In this document: piece after piece, positions 35,112-42,714 of the stretch
Layout: each line of letters opens with the position of its first letter
Numbering within the stretch: the first letter of the stretch is position 1
Source of the DNA: Lachnospiraceae bacterium
GTDB lineage: Bacteria > Bacillota > Clostridia > Lachnospirales > Lachnospiraceae
Direction: 5' to 3'
DNA length: 64,000 nt
Assembly: GCA_017470935.1 (NCBI GenBank)
Contig: JAFUXG010000006.1
Location: 86,872-150,871, forward strand
Translations under genes and position numbers: made by a program
The notes under the pieces: model-generated
The model's database searches: none
Told to the model about the DNA's origin: nothing
The model's input: the letters and a program-made list of their open reading frames with translations, nothing else

Positions 35112-35633
35112 ATGACAGCAAATACAATGGGTATAATAATAGGTTTGGTAGCAGGTCTTATAATAACGGCAATATTAATTACTATATTTAACCAGGATGG
35201 TAAGTTAAAGACTCAGTTTGATGAGAGACAGAAGATTGTAAGAGGTAGGGCATACAAATATGGCTTTTATGGAATGGTTATCGCAAATGCAATAATGCTG
35301 CTTATTTTCACATCAGATGTTGATCTTAGTGTACTTGGAATGGCACAGTATTTTATTTCGATTCTTGTAGGAGTCGCAGTTCAGGTGACATATTGTATTT
35401 TTAACGATGGGTATGTAGGTCTCAACACTAATATGACAAGATTCATTCTTATTATGGCAGGTGTGGCAGCATTTAATCTGTTTGTGGGATTAGGGGCTCA
35501 GGCTGACGGTGAGCTTTTTAAGGATGGAGTTTTGCAGGGGCCGTTTTGCAACCTTTTATGTGCAGCGCTATTTTTGATAATGGCTATAGATCTTATTATC
35601 AAGAAGATCATGGATGGAAAGACTGGAGAGTGA
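35112..35633 (+). CDS. Four-span membrane protein of unknown function (partner of XRE)
   Basis: A 173-residue membrane protein with four to five hydrophobic segments and a short charged loop QFDERQKIVRGRAYKYG after the first. This FDERQ...RG loop is typical of a family found next to small XRE regulators in Firmicutes, exactly as here. ATG 35112 follows AAGGA. The function is unknown; the pairing suggests the membrane protein senses a signal and the XRE protein acts on DNA. Confidence 0.7.
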   Translation: MTANTMGIIIGLVAGLIITAILITIFNQDGKLKTQFDERQKIVRGRAYKYGFYGMVIANAIMLLIFTSDVDLSVLGMAQYFISILVGVAVQVTYCIFNDGYVGLNTNMTRFILIMAGVAAFNLFVGLGAQADGELFKDGVLQGPFCNLLCAALFLIMAIDLIIKKIMDGKTGE

Positions 35634-35638
35634 TCATT

Positions 35639-35833
35639 ATGAAGAATCTTAAGCTTAAAGCAGCCCGTGCCGGTCTTGATATGTCCCAGGACGATCTTGC
35701 CAAGAAGGTGGGTGTGTCAAGACAGACCATAAGCGCAATAGAAAAAGGAGATTATAATCCTACTATCAATCTGTGCATCAAAGTCTGTAAGGCGCTTGGG
35801 AAGACATTGGATGATCTGTTCTGGGAGGAGTAA
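35639..35833 (+). CDS. Small XRE-family regulator
   Basis: A 64-residue protein that is almost entirely a Cro/C1 helix-turn-helix: LKAARAGLDMSQDDLAKKVGVSRQTISAIEKGDYNPTINLCIKVCKALGKTLDDLFW. GGAGAG precedes the ATG, five bases after the stop of the membrane protein gene. This YozG/YgzD-like size and sequence is standard for the membrane protein/XRE pairs. It is probably an autoregulator. Confidence 0.88.
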   Translation: MKNLKLKAARAGLDMSQDDLAKKVGVSRQTISAIEKGDYNPTINLCIKVCKALGKTLDDLFWEE

Positions 35834-35898
35834 ATGATAATAAATGGGAGACGGGGGACGGTTAATATATTCTGGATCAACAGGAGAAAAGACCAACA

Positions 35899-36222
35899 GT
35901 GGTTCCAACAGTCATTTCGATAATATCACTTGCGTTTTCATCATTTGCAATAATCTGTGCTATACTTCTTTTACTTGTAGTCAATGTAGGTTCGAAAAGT
36001 GGAGATACTTCTACAGCGCTGACCAATGAGGCTGTGCTTACAGTTTCCGGAATGATTATCTTAATTTTAGGAACATGGGGATTTGCAGTCATAGGTGGAT
36101 TGATGGATTTTATTATGACTATAATTGATATAGCGATTAAGAGAATAAGGATATTATGGATGCCCGTATTGGCTATGGTCATGGGAATTGTTGGCATTGT
36201 GATGTGTTGTACGGCACTTTGA
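35899..36222 (+). CDS. Small membrane protein of unknown function
   Basis: A 107-residue protein with three likely hydrophobic segments (about residues 5-27, 46-70 and 83-105) and a short polar loop. The likely start is GTG 35899, 12 bases after AGGAG; non-ATG starts at 35869-35872 are possible, because the frame is open to 35866. It follows the XRE gene and probably shares its transcript. I do not recognise the family. Confidence 0.55.
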   Translation: MVPTVISIISLAFSSFAIICAILLLLVVNVGSKSGDTSTALTNEAVLTVSGMIILILGTWGFAVIGGLMDFIMTIIDIAIKRIRILWMPVLAMVMGIVGIVMCCTAL

Positions 36223-36249
36223 ACACATTTAGTTCTTAAGTAAAATAGA

Positions 36250-36296
36250 TTGACACATTTAAATTATTATGATATGTTCTAAGTGGGATATCCCAC
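36250..36296 (+). promoter_or_regulatory. Promoter and palindromic operator of the RelE-type module
   Basis: TTGACA (36250-36255), 17 bases, TATGTT (36273-36278). Directly downstream is the perfect 14-bp palindrome GTGGGATATCCCAC (36283-36296), a good candidate for autoregulation by the antitoxin complex. Confidence 0.65.
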
Positions 36297-36320
36297 AATA
36301 AGAACAAGGAGGTGTTTGTA

Positions 36321-36569
36321 ATGGATGCTGCCTTAAATGAGTATGATGCAAAAATTGATACAAAGAAAAGAATTACACTTAGAGGTTCATTGTTTGAATA
36401 TTATCATGTTACAGAATATCCAAGCGGGGAGATCAGATTAGAACCGCGGGAATTAGTTCCGCCATTTCAAATTTCTGAAAATTCATTGGAGATGATGGAC
36501 CAATCAATGAAAAATCTAAAAAAAGGAAAGGTTTCTGATCCTATCGACTTATCAGAATTTGAGGATTAA
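36321..36569 (+). CDS. Antitoxin of a RelE-type pair
   Basis: An 82-residue protein. The N-terminal half (AKIDTKKRITLRGSLFEYYHVTEYPSGEIRLEPREL) resembles an AbrB/SpoVT-like or related beta-barrel DNA-binding antitoxin, and the C-terminus is a Lys/Glu-rich helix suited to toxin binding. AAGGAGG precedes ATG 36321. Two bases separate its stop from the toxin start. The perfect palindrome upstream fits autorepression. Confidence 0.7.
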   Translation: MDAALNEYDAKIDTKKRITLRGSLFEYYHVTEYPSGEIRLEPRELVPPFQISENSLEMMDQSMKNLKKGKVSDPIDLSEFED

Positions 36570-36571
36570 GA

Positions 36572-36955
36572 ATGTACAATATACGAATGGGACAGCCTGA
36601 GATGGAAGAATTCTGGAATAATCTTAAGAAAAAGGTTAGAAAGAAAACAGCTAGTAAAACAGAAACAAAACTTTTTCATAAGATTGGAAAGGCTTTAAAG
36701 CATATTTCAGAGAATCCAAGATATCCGGGTTTAAACACACATGAAATATCAGTATTAACTGAACGATATGGGCAAAAAGTGTGGGAATCTTATCTGGAAA
36801 ATAATAAACCAGCGGCAGGCAGAGTGTTTTGGACTTATGGACCGAATGAAGGAGATGTTACAGTCATTGCTATTGAGCCGCATCCTAATGATAAATCAAA
36901 TGCGTATAAAAAGATAACTTTGTCAAAGATGGAAAAAACTGATGAGGATAAATAA
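36572..36955 (+). CDS. RelE/ParE-like toxin
   Basis: A 127-residue basic protein of the RelE/YafQ-like fold: a helical hairpin first (EEFWNNLKKKVRKKTASKTETKLFHKIGKALKHI), then beta strands with the motif GQKVWESYL...AAGRVFWTYGP and DVTVIAIEPHPND. RelE toxins cut mRNA in the ribosome. Catalytic residues in this subgroup are not certain to me. It is directly downstream of its antitoxin and ends before a strong terminator. Confidence 0.7.
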   Translation: MYNIRMGQPEMEEFWNNLKKKVRKKTASKTETKLFHKIGKALKHISENPRYPGLNTHEISVLTERYGQKVWESYLENNKPAAGRVFWTYGPNEGDVTVIAIEPHPNDKSNAYKKITLSKMEKTDEDK

Positions 36956-36998
36956 AAAATACTTGCAAAGGGACACAGTTGTGTCCCTTGCAGACAGC

Positions 36999-37033
36999 CT
37001 ACAGTAACAATGTTGTTACTGTAGTTTTTTTTT
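36999..37033 (+). terminator. Terminator of the RelE-type module
   Basis: CTACAGTAACAA (36999-37010) pairs perfectly with TTGTTACTGTAG (37013-37024), followed by nine T. A second hairpin (36963-36992) lies just before it. Confidence 0.93.
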
Positions 37034-37155
37034 ATTGTCTGTTGATCATTATCTAAAGATATATAAATAATATTTATGAACTTCCTTTTTACTTATGCGA
37101 ATATATAGATAGAAGGATGGAAAAATTTCTGGGGGGAATACATAAATATACTTTA

Positions 37156-37377
37156 ATGAGGGGAGAAAAACCGGATGAAAGCATCGAAGAAAGACACATT
37201 GATTGGTCTGACAAAGTATCAGGATTATATAATCTGTTTGAAGATGTGTATAACGGACAAGTATATCGAGGAATCGGTAAGGTTGTGGCAAATGAAATAG
37301 AAAGTGATGATGAGGTATTAGAATGTGCATGTGGCACAGGGGCTATCAGCATTAAATGCCGTGTGCAGTTGCGGTGA
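37156..37377 (+). pseudogene. Fragment of a class I SAM-dependent methyltransferase
   Basis: The frame reads ERHIDWSDKVSGLYNLFEDVYNGQVYRGIG, then DDEVLECACGTGAIS, the N-terminus and SAM-binding motif I of a small-molecule methyltransferase. It then runs into unrelated sequence and stops after 73 residues, where about 200 are usual. The frame is open further upstream (to 37117), but the family normally begins near here. The remaining domain is not found downstream. Confidence 0.7.
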
Positions 37378-37489
37378 TACACAAATAAGCATAAGACAGC
37401 ATCTTGAAAAAAGAATACAATTAAGTATAATAAAAGAAATTGCACTAGATTATTGTCTTGTGCAGCTTATAAAGGGGGAAAACAGATTG

Positions 37490-38144
37490 ATGGCATATTT
37501 TTATGGAGGTATATTTATCGCCACGCTTATATGCTCTGCCATATATATACAATTGGCACAAGCATTTTGAAATAAATATCAGCCTGATATTTGCATTTAT
37601 TCCAATAGCATGTCTCGGATATGTGATGTACTACTCTTCCCAAACAGCGAGCGAAGCTATACTTGCACAAAAGGTTGTTTATCTTGGAAGCAGCTTTCTT
37701 CAGCTGTTCATACTGCTAAGCATAACAAATGTATGCTTGAATAATAAACCATTTGTCATAGCGGTATGTGATTTCAATGCTCTTAAGATGATAAATGATA
37801 CAAAGGGACATATGGCAGGGGATGAGTATATCATATCCTCGGCAAAGTTTTTATGCAATATATTTGATCACAGTCCTGTGTTCAGGATCGGTGGAGATGA
37901 ATTTGCCATATTTTTAAGCGGACAGGACTATGATTCAAGGAAAAAGCTTATAGAAAATCTTCATACTATTGCTCTGAAGAACTGTGACAGACATGAAGGT
38001 CCCATCAGCGTAGTGGGTATTGCAGAATATGATCCGGCAGGGGATTCTAATGTTGACGGAATCTTTGAACGGGCAGATAATATGATGTACGAGGATAAGA
38101 GGGAGCTTAAACGTGCTTGGCATTTTGATTGTAGAAGACAATAA
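37490..38144 (+). pseudogene. Decayed membrane GGDEF (diguanylate cyclase) gene
   Basis: ATG 37490 opens MAYFYGGIFIATLICSAIYI..., which stops at TGA 37567 because of an apparent extra T in a TTTT run. In the +1 frame the protein continues (EINISLIFAFIPIACLGYVMYY) through two or three membrane spans, then jumps straight to a GGDEF domain (VCDFNALKMINDTKGH, RIGGDEFAIFL). The usual remaining spans are missing, so there is also an internal deletion. The GGDEF signature itself is intact, but translation of the whole protein is unlikely. Confidence 0.7.
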
Positions 38145-38244
38145 AGAGATAGGTGAGTTACTTCAGACTTTACTTAGAAAGAATAATTATGTAGATTTGT
38201 CACTCCTGATGCGACCAATTTCAATCATTAATGTGTTAGTATAG
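38113..38244 (+). pseudogene. Fragment of a response-regulator receiver domain
   Basis: The frame reads VLGILIVEDNKEIGELLQTLLRKNNYV, the first strand and helix of a receiver domain, including the acidic pair. It overlaps the end of the GGDEF remnant and then turns into unrelated residues and a stop at codon 44. No phosphoacceptor region follows. Confidence 0.65.
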
Positions 38245-38275
38245 CTGTATACAAAATAATCAGGAGGTTGATTTG

Positions 38276-38917
38276 ATGAAGGTATGCAATCTTGCTATGG
38301 AAGAAATTAAAGTTGGTACAGGACAGCTTGTTTTGGTCGGTGGCAGGCCAGCCATAGGGAAGACGGCATTTGCTATCAGCATTGTGCTTGAAATGGCTAT
38401 GAAGGGATATAAAACGGTTTTTTTTTCGATGGAGATGTCAAAAGAAGGATGGATCGAAAGGGCATCCAAACGAATGCATATTATTCCTGATGATCTGCCG
38501 ATTTCTAATATTGATATTATTGATGAAGCTGCAATCAGTGTAGACAGAATTGCTGAATTAAGCACGGTTGAAAACAGGTATGATCTAATTGTTGTTGATT
38601 ATCTTCAGCTGATAGACCGTGGAGACGGAAGTGTAGTTGATGTGTTGAATGATCTTAATGCATTATCGGTAAAATTGAGATGTCCGATTATGATCCTATC
38701 TCAGCTAAACAGAAGTATAGATGTAAGAGATGATCACAAGCCAATGATGGATGATCTGGTTTTAGCTAATATTAATATTGATCTTTTTGGTCAGGTGTTT
38801 TTGCTTTATCGTGACTATTATTATAATAGAGATGCTGATGAAACAAAGCTTATCGTGATAATGAAGGATAAAGAAGTGCTATTAAAATGGGATTATCAAT
38901 CTATTTCTGTTGTCTAG
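38276..38917 (+). CDS. Minimal DnaB-like RecA-fold ATPase
   Basis: A 213-residue protein matching only the C-terminal motor of DnaB helicases. Walker A is GGRPAIGKTAFA (near residue 22), then FFSMEMSKE, Walker B LIVVDYLQL, and LSQLNR, followed by DDLVLANIN...FLLYRDYYYN. The N-terminal DnaG-binding domain is absent. AGGAGG precedes ATG 38276. It sits after decayed genes and 12 bases before a small partner gene. It could be a defence, plasmid or phage-derived helicase, or a regulatory ATPase; its function is unknown. Confidence 0.75.
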   Translation: MKVCNLAMEEIKVGTGQLVLVGGRPAIGKTAFAISIVLEMAMKGYKTVFFSMEMSKEGWIERASKRMHIIPDDLPISNIDIIDEAAISVDRIAELSTVENRYDLIVVDYLQLIDRGDGSVVDVLNDLNALSVKLRCPIMILSQLNRSIDVRDDHKPMMDDLVLANINIDLFGQVFLLYRDYYYNRDADETKLIVIMKDKEVLLKWDYQSISVV

Positions 38918-38929
38918 GAGGTGGCAAAA

Positions 38930-39319
38930 ATGATTGATATGGATCTGTTTGAAAAAATGTATAGAATTCGTGAGGATATGAGAGGAACCTTTCATGATGT
39001 TCTTTTTGATATTATCGATGAAAGGGGCCTATCAAATAAAGAAGTATATACCATTTGTAATATTGACCGCAGACAATTTTCAAAAATACAGTGTAATTCC
39101 AATGTTAAACCAAGTAAAAAATACATTCTTGCTCTTTGTGTGGGGGTGGGATTGTCTTTGGAGGAAACCAAAGATCTATTGAGCAGAGCTGATAAAGCAT
39201 TTAATCCAAATGATGAAAGAGACCAGTTTGTTATAGGTTTTATTAAGCAGGGATGTTGTGATGTAATGCTCGTTAATGATTTTTTGGAAAAAAAGGGATT
39301 GGAATTGCTGGGGTCATAA
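38930..39319 (+). CDS. Helical DNA-binding-like partner protein
   Basis: A 129-residue mainly helical protein. DIIDERGLSNKEVYTICNIDRRQFSKIQCN resembles a Cro/C1-like helix-turn-helix, and KYILALCVGVGLSLEETKDLLSRADKAF is a pattern common in uncharacterised Lachnospiraceae and Clostridia proteins. ATG 38930 lies nine bases after AGGAGG. It follows the DnaB-like gene closely and is probably cotranscribed with it. The pair may work together, but no role is known to me. Confidence 0.6.
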   Translation: MIDMDLFEKMYRIREDMRGTFHDVLFDIIDERGLSNKEVYTICNIDRRQFSKIQCNSNVKPSKKYILALCVGVGLSLEETKDLLSRADKAFNPNDERDQFVIGFIKQGCCDVMLVNDFLEKKGLELLGS

Positions 39320-39422
39320 TAATAAAAGCAACTTTTAACATATAATTAGCTGGCATATATATTTTGCCTGGTGAAGGTTAAGAAATGATCTGTTTCGGAT
39401 TTTATTGTGGAGGGCTTTGAAT

Positions 39423-40616
39423 ATGCAGTATAGAAAGGATAAGCAGGGTAACGATATATCCATTCTCGGCTTTGGGTGTATGCGCTTTACCAAGAAGGGG
39501 AATTCAATTGATATCGATAAGGCAGAGAAGGAGATAATGGCAGCATATAATGCGGGAGTCAACTATTACGATACCGCTTATATATATCCCGGTAGTGAGG
39601 TCTGCATTGGTGAGATATTTGAGCGCAACAATATCAGGGAGAAGATCAACATTGCTACAAAGCTGCCCCAGTATATGATCTCAAGCAGAAGCGCCATTGA
39701 TAAGTACTTTGCTGAGGAGTTGTCAAGGCTTAGAACAACCTATGTTGATTATTATCTTATGCATCATTTAACTGATGTGTTTATGTGGGAAAAGCTTAAA
39801 GCAATAGGGATACTTGAATGGATCGAGGATAAGAAGGCTAAGGGTGAGATCAGGAATATCGGTTTTTCTTATCATGGCAACACGGAGAATTTTCTTAAGA
39901 TATTGAATGACTATGACTGGGATTTCTGTCAGATTCAGTATAATTACCTTGACGAGAATACCCAGGCGGGAGCAGAAGGGCTTAAGGCTGCTGCGGCAAA
40001 GGGAATACCTGTGGTCATAATGGAGCCCTTAAGGGGCGGAAAGCTTGTTAACATGCTTCCGGATAGTGCAAAGAGGACCTTTAAGGAAAGCGGAAGGGAT
40101 TGGACACCGGCGCAGTGGGCATTCAGATGGCTATATAACCAGCCGGAGGTTACCTGTGTGCTTTCGGGCATGAATTCAGTTGAAATGGTGGAGGATAACT
40201 GCAAAACTGCTGACGAGGCGGTGGCAGGACATTTTACGGATGAGGATTTCAAGACTCTTGAAAAAGTAACAAAGCAGATCCACGAGAATGAGAAGGTGGG
40301 CTGTACCGGCTGCAGGTACTGCATGCCATGTCCGAAGAATGTTGATATTCCGGGAACATTCAGATGCTATAATGCAATGTATATTGAATCCAAGAATGAG
40401 GGACGGTTTGAGTATGCCCAGACTGTAGGGCTTACAAAGGAGCCGGCATTTGCTTCCCAGTGTATTGAGTGTGGCAAGTGCGAGAAGCACTGTCCCCAGA
40501 ACATACCAATAAGAGAGAAGCTCAAGGAGGCGGATAAGGCTTTAAGACCGCTGCCATTTAAGGTGGGAATCAATGTGGTGAGGAAATATATGTTCAGGAA
40601 AGCTAAGAATAAGTAA
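39423..40616 (+). CDS. Aldo/keto reductase with C-terminal 4Fe-4S ferredoxin domain
   Basis: A 397-residue protein. The aldo/keto reductase barrel has a complete tetrad: Asp and Tyr in DTAYIY, Lys in ATKLP and His in YLMHHL. The C-terminal part carries ferredoxin-like cysteines CTGCRYCMPCP and CIECGKCEKHCPQ. This domain pairing is common in anaerobes (YhdN/Tas-like oxidoreductases), where the clusters may feed electrons to the barrel. ATG 39423 is used. The substrate is unknown. A hairpin follows the stop. Confidence 0.88.
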   Translation: MQYRKDKQGNDISILGFGCMRFTKKGNSIDIDKAEKEIMAAYNAGVNYYDTAYIYPGSEVCIGEIFERNNIREKINIATKLPQYMISSRSAIDKYFAEELSRLRTTYVDYYLMHHLTDVFMWEKLKAIGILEWIEDKKAKGEIRNIGFSYHGNTENFLKILNDYDWDFCQIQYNYLDENTQAGAEGLKAAAAKGIPVVIMEPLRGGKLVNMLPDSAKRTFKESGRDWTPAQWAFRWLYNQPEVTCVLSGMNSVEMVEDNCKTADEAVAGHFTDEDFKTLEKVTKQIHENEKVGCTGCRYCMPCPKNVDIPGTFRCYNAMYIESKNEGRFEYAQTVGLTKEPAFASQCIECGKCEKHCPQNIPIREKLKEADKALRPLPFKVGINVVRKYMFRKAKNK

Positions 40617-40624
40617 GTGTTGGG

Positions 40625-40658
40625 AACGAGCTTGTGCAGCATGTACAAGCTCGTTTTA
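40625..40658 (+). terminator. Terminator-like hairpin after the reductase gene
   Basis: AACGAGCTTGT (40625-40635) pairs perfectly with ACAAGCTCGTT (40645-40655), followed by only a short TT-rich run. Confidence 0.7.
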
Positions 40659-40660
40659 TG

Positions 40661-41437
40661 TTAATGTGTTTTTTTCTGTGAAAAAATATTAGTTGCAAAG
40701 AATCTGTTAAGTGAATCTAACAGCTCATCCCTGCACATGGATTTCAGCAGATATCCATCCGGTTTAAGCTTCAATATACTCATAACGCTTTCCCTGTCAT
40801 TTTTTCCTGTGAGAAATACGATGGGAATATTAGAGGTAATAGGACTTTTTCTTATCTGGTCAAGCAGCTGATATCCGTCTGATTCAGGCAGTTCATAATC
40901 AAGCAGTATAAGATCGGGACGGAAGCTGCCTAAGTATTTGATGACTTCCCTGCTTGATCTTACAGCATCAATCCTATAATCGCATTTCAGCCAATTATAC
41001 ATCACCTGTATAAAATCATTGTCATCATCAATAATGAGAATAGATTTGGTACGGTTAAATTCTGTATATGAATTAGAAAGCGTAAGCATTTTTTGTACCA
41101 GGCCGTCTATGTTGATGGGACGCTGGTAGGTGGCATATATAAGATTATTGCTATCCTGCTTCTTTGCCTTTGCCATGTTAAATGGTTCACCTGCAAGAGT
41201 AAGGGTTTTGTGTTCATTCTGGCAAAGTTCAAACAGGTACTGCAGTGTGCGCTGCATATGTGCACTGTCAGAAGAAAGATAATAGAAAATCATATCTGCA
41301 GAATTTCTGTTTTGTGTAATCTCATCAAGGGTATCATTTATACATATTAGATTAAATCTTGCGTCTTTAAGCTTTTTAATTATAGCCTTGGGAATAAAGC
41401 CGTCACTTCCCTCAATAAAAAGTATAGAATTCTTCAT
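40661..41437 (-). CDS. Response regulator with degenerate N-terminal receiver
   Basis: A 258-residue protein. The N-terminal half (ILFIEGSDGFIPKAIIKKL...) folds like a receiver but lacks the phosphoacceptor Asp signature. The C-terminal half (SILIIDDDNDFIQVMYNW...DLILLDYELPESDGYQLLDQIRK...VFLTGKND...GYLLK) is a complete receiver with the acidic pair, the Asp in LLDYELP and the Lys in LLKS. There is no DNA-binding or enzymatic output. It lies 25 bases after the RR/Hpt gene on the same strand, so the two probably work in one phosphorelay. Confidence 0.82.
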   Translation of the reverse strand: MKNSILFIEGSDGFIPKAIIKKLKDARFNLICINDTLDEITQNRNSADMIFYYLSSDSAHMQRTLQYLFELCQNEHKTLTLAGEPFNMAKAKKQDSNNLIYATYQRPINIDGLVQKMLTLSNSYTEFNRTKSILIIDDDNDFIQVMYNWLKCDYRIDAVRSSREVIKYLGSFRPDLILLDYELPESDGYQLLDQIRKSPITSNIPIVFLTGKNDRESVMSILKLKPDGYLLKSMCRDELLDSLNRFFATNIFSQKKTH

Positions 41438-41462
41438 TGCTTATCCTCACTCATAATTAGTT

Positions 41463-42500
41463 TTATAATAGATTGCGCAGTGCTTCCCAGTCAGAGCTGT
41501 GCAGCGCTTTGTTGATAGAATCCATTTTGATTTGATCTGAATCAGGTAAATGATAGTTATTAAGGGAATTTAACACCATCTGTATGCTTTCTGTATCATA
41601 GCAATCAGCAAAATCTGATATTGCTGTATATGCATCTGACAATGTTGTCTCGGAGATATCAGGAAGAGTGGAAGCTGTTGTTTTGTAATCATCATTCGTA
41701 TCAGGTAAATGTTCAAGCAGTGGTGAAAATGCCTGATATTCCTTCAGTAATTCAGGAGTTCTGGCATCGATTGCCTTTATATCCTCATGTCTGCCCGCAT
41801 ATTCTAATTCTTCTGCTATATCTGCTAATGAGTTTGCGCCTATAAGCTGTGACATGCTTTTTAGAGAGTGAACTCTAAGAGTGTACATCTTCCAATTGCC
41901 CTCCTTTGCAAATTGACGTATGTCTTCAGATTTAGCAGATATTGAATGGACAAAAACTGAAAGTGTATCAAGAAAATCTTCTGATGTTTTACAGTGCCTG
42001 ATACCTGAATGTGTATCTAGTCCGTTAATACCTGATACCCAATCCGGTAGATTACTGATTTCTTTGAGAATTCGCTGTTCTTCCTCGGATTTCTTTGTGT
42101 TGTCAGCAACTGCGCCTTCAGGAAGATATGTCAAAAGAATATCTGAAAGCTGCTGTGGGTTGATTGGTTTAAGCAACACATCAGCAAAGCCGGCTGCTTT
42201 ATAAAGATTAATATTCTTTTCAGCATCATCTGTTGTATGGCATATAACAGGAATATCCCGCCCCTGTGTCTCGAATATTTCTTTCAGTTCTATGAATGTG
42301 TCAATGCCATCTATGTCAGGCATTCTGTGGTCTAACAGAATAAGATCGTATGTATTCTTCCTGCACATATCAATACATTCGCGTCCGCCTTCTGCCAGAT
42401 CTGAAGCGATACCGTTAGATTCAAGAATTGATGCGAGAATCAGTCGGTTAACCTTTGCATCATCTACGATTAGAACCTTTGAATGTTTTTCATTATTCAT
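41463..42500 (-). CDS. Receiver-Hpt phosphorelay protein
   Basis: A 345-residue protein. The N-terminal receiver (KVLIVDDAKVNRLILASIL, LILLDHRMPDIDG, HTTDD, LLKPI) is followed by a linker, then an Hpt domain with the phosphotransfer histidine in LRVHSLKSMSQLIGANSLADIAEELE (about residues 206-231), and an additional helical tail. It could pass phosphate between a hybrid kinase and the neighbouring receiver protein at 40661. No kinase gene is in the window. Confidence 0.85.
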   Translation of the reverse strand: MNNEKHSKVLIVDDAKVNRLILASILESNGIASDLAEGGRECIDMCRKNTYDLILLDHRMPDIDGIDTFIELKEIFETQGRDIPVICHTTDDAEKNINLYKAAGFADVLLKPINPQQLSDILLTYLPEGAVADNTKKSEEEQRILKEISNLPDWVSGINGLDTHSGIRHCKTSEDFLDTLSVFVHSISAKSEDIRQFAKEGNWKMYTLRVHSLKSMSQLIGANSLADIAEELEYAGRHEDIKAIDARTPELLKEYQAFSPLLEHLPDTNDDYKTTASTLPDISETTLSDAYTAISDFADCYDTESIQMVLNSLNNYHLPDSDQIKMDSINKALHSSDWEALRNLL

Positions 42501-42714
42501 CTCATGTTCACCTGCCTTTAAGGTATTATATATAAATGAAAAAGGACTTTAATTAATATTATGTAATATATTGATAATATAAGTTTATCAATCAGGTTGA
42601 GTATATCATAAGGAGATGAAAACATCAATAAAGTGATTAACTTGTTCATTTGCTTTTGATAAGAAGTTATGGTACTATATAGAAAGTTTAAATGCTAGGA
42701 AGGAGTATCACAAT

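Noticed and set aside
35882-35898. Start of the small membrane protein at ATT 35869 or CTG 35872
   Set aside because: Neither codon is a usual start; GTG 35899 has AGGAG in reach, although this is not certain.
38276-39319. Prophage replication module
   Set aside because: No phage structural, integrase or primase genes were found on either side.
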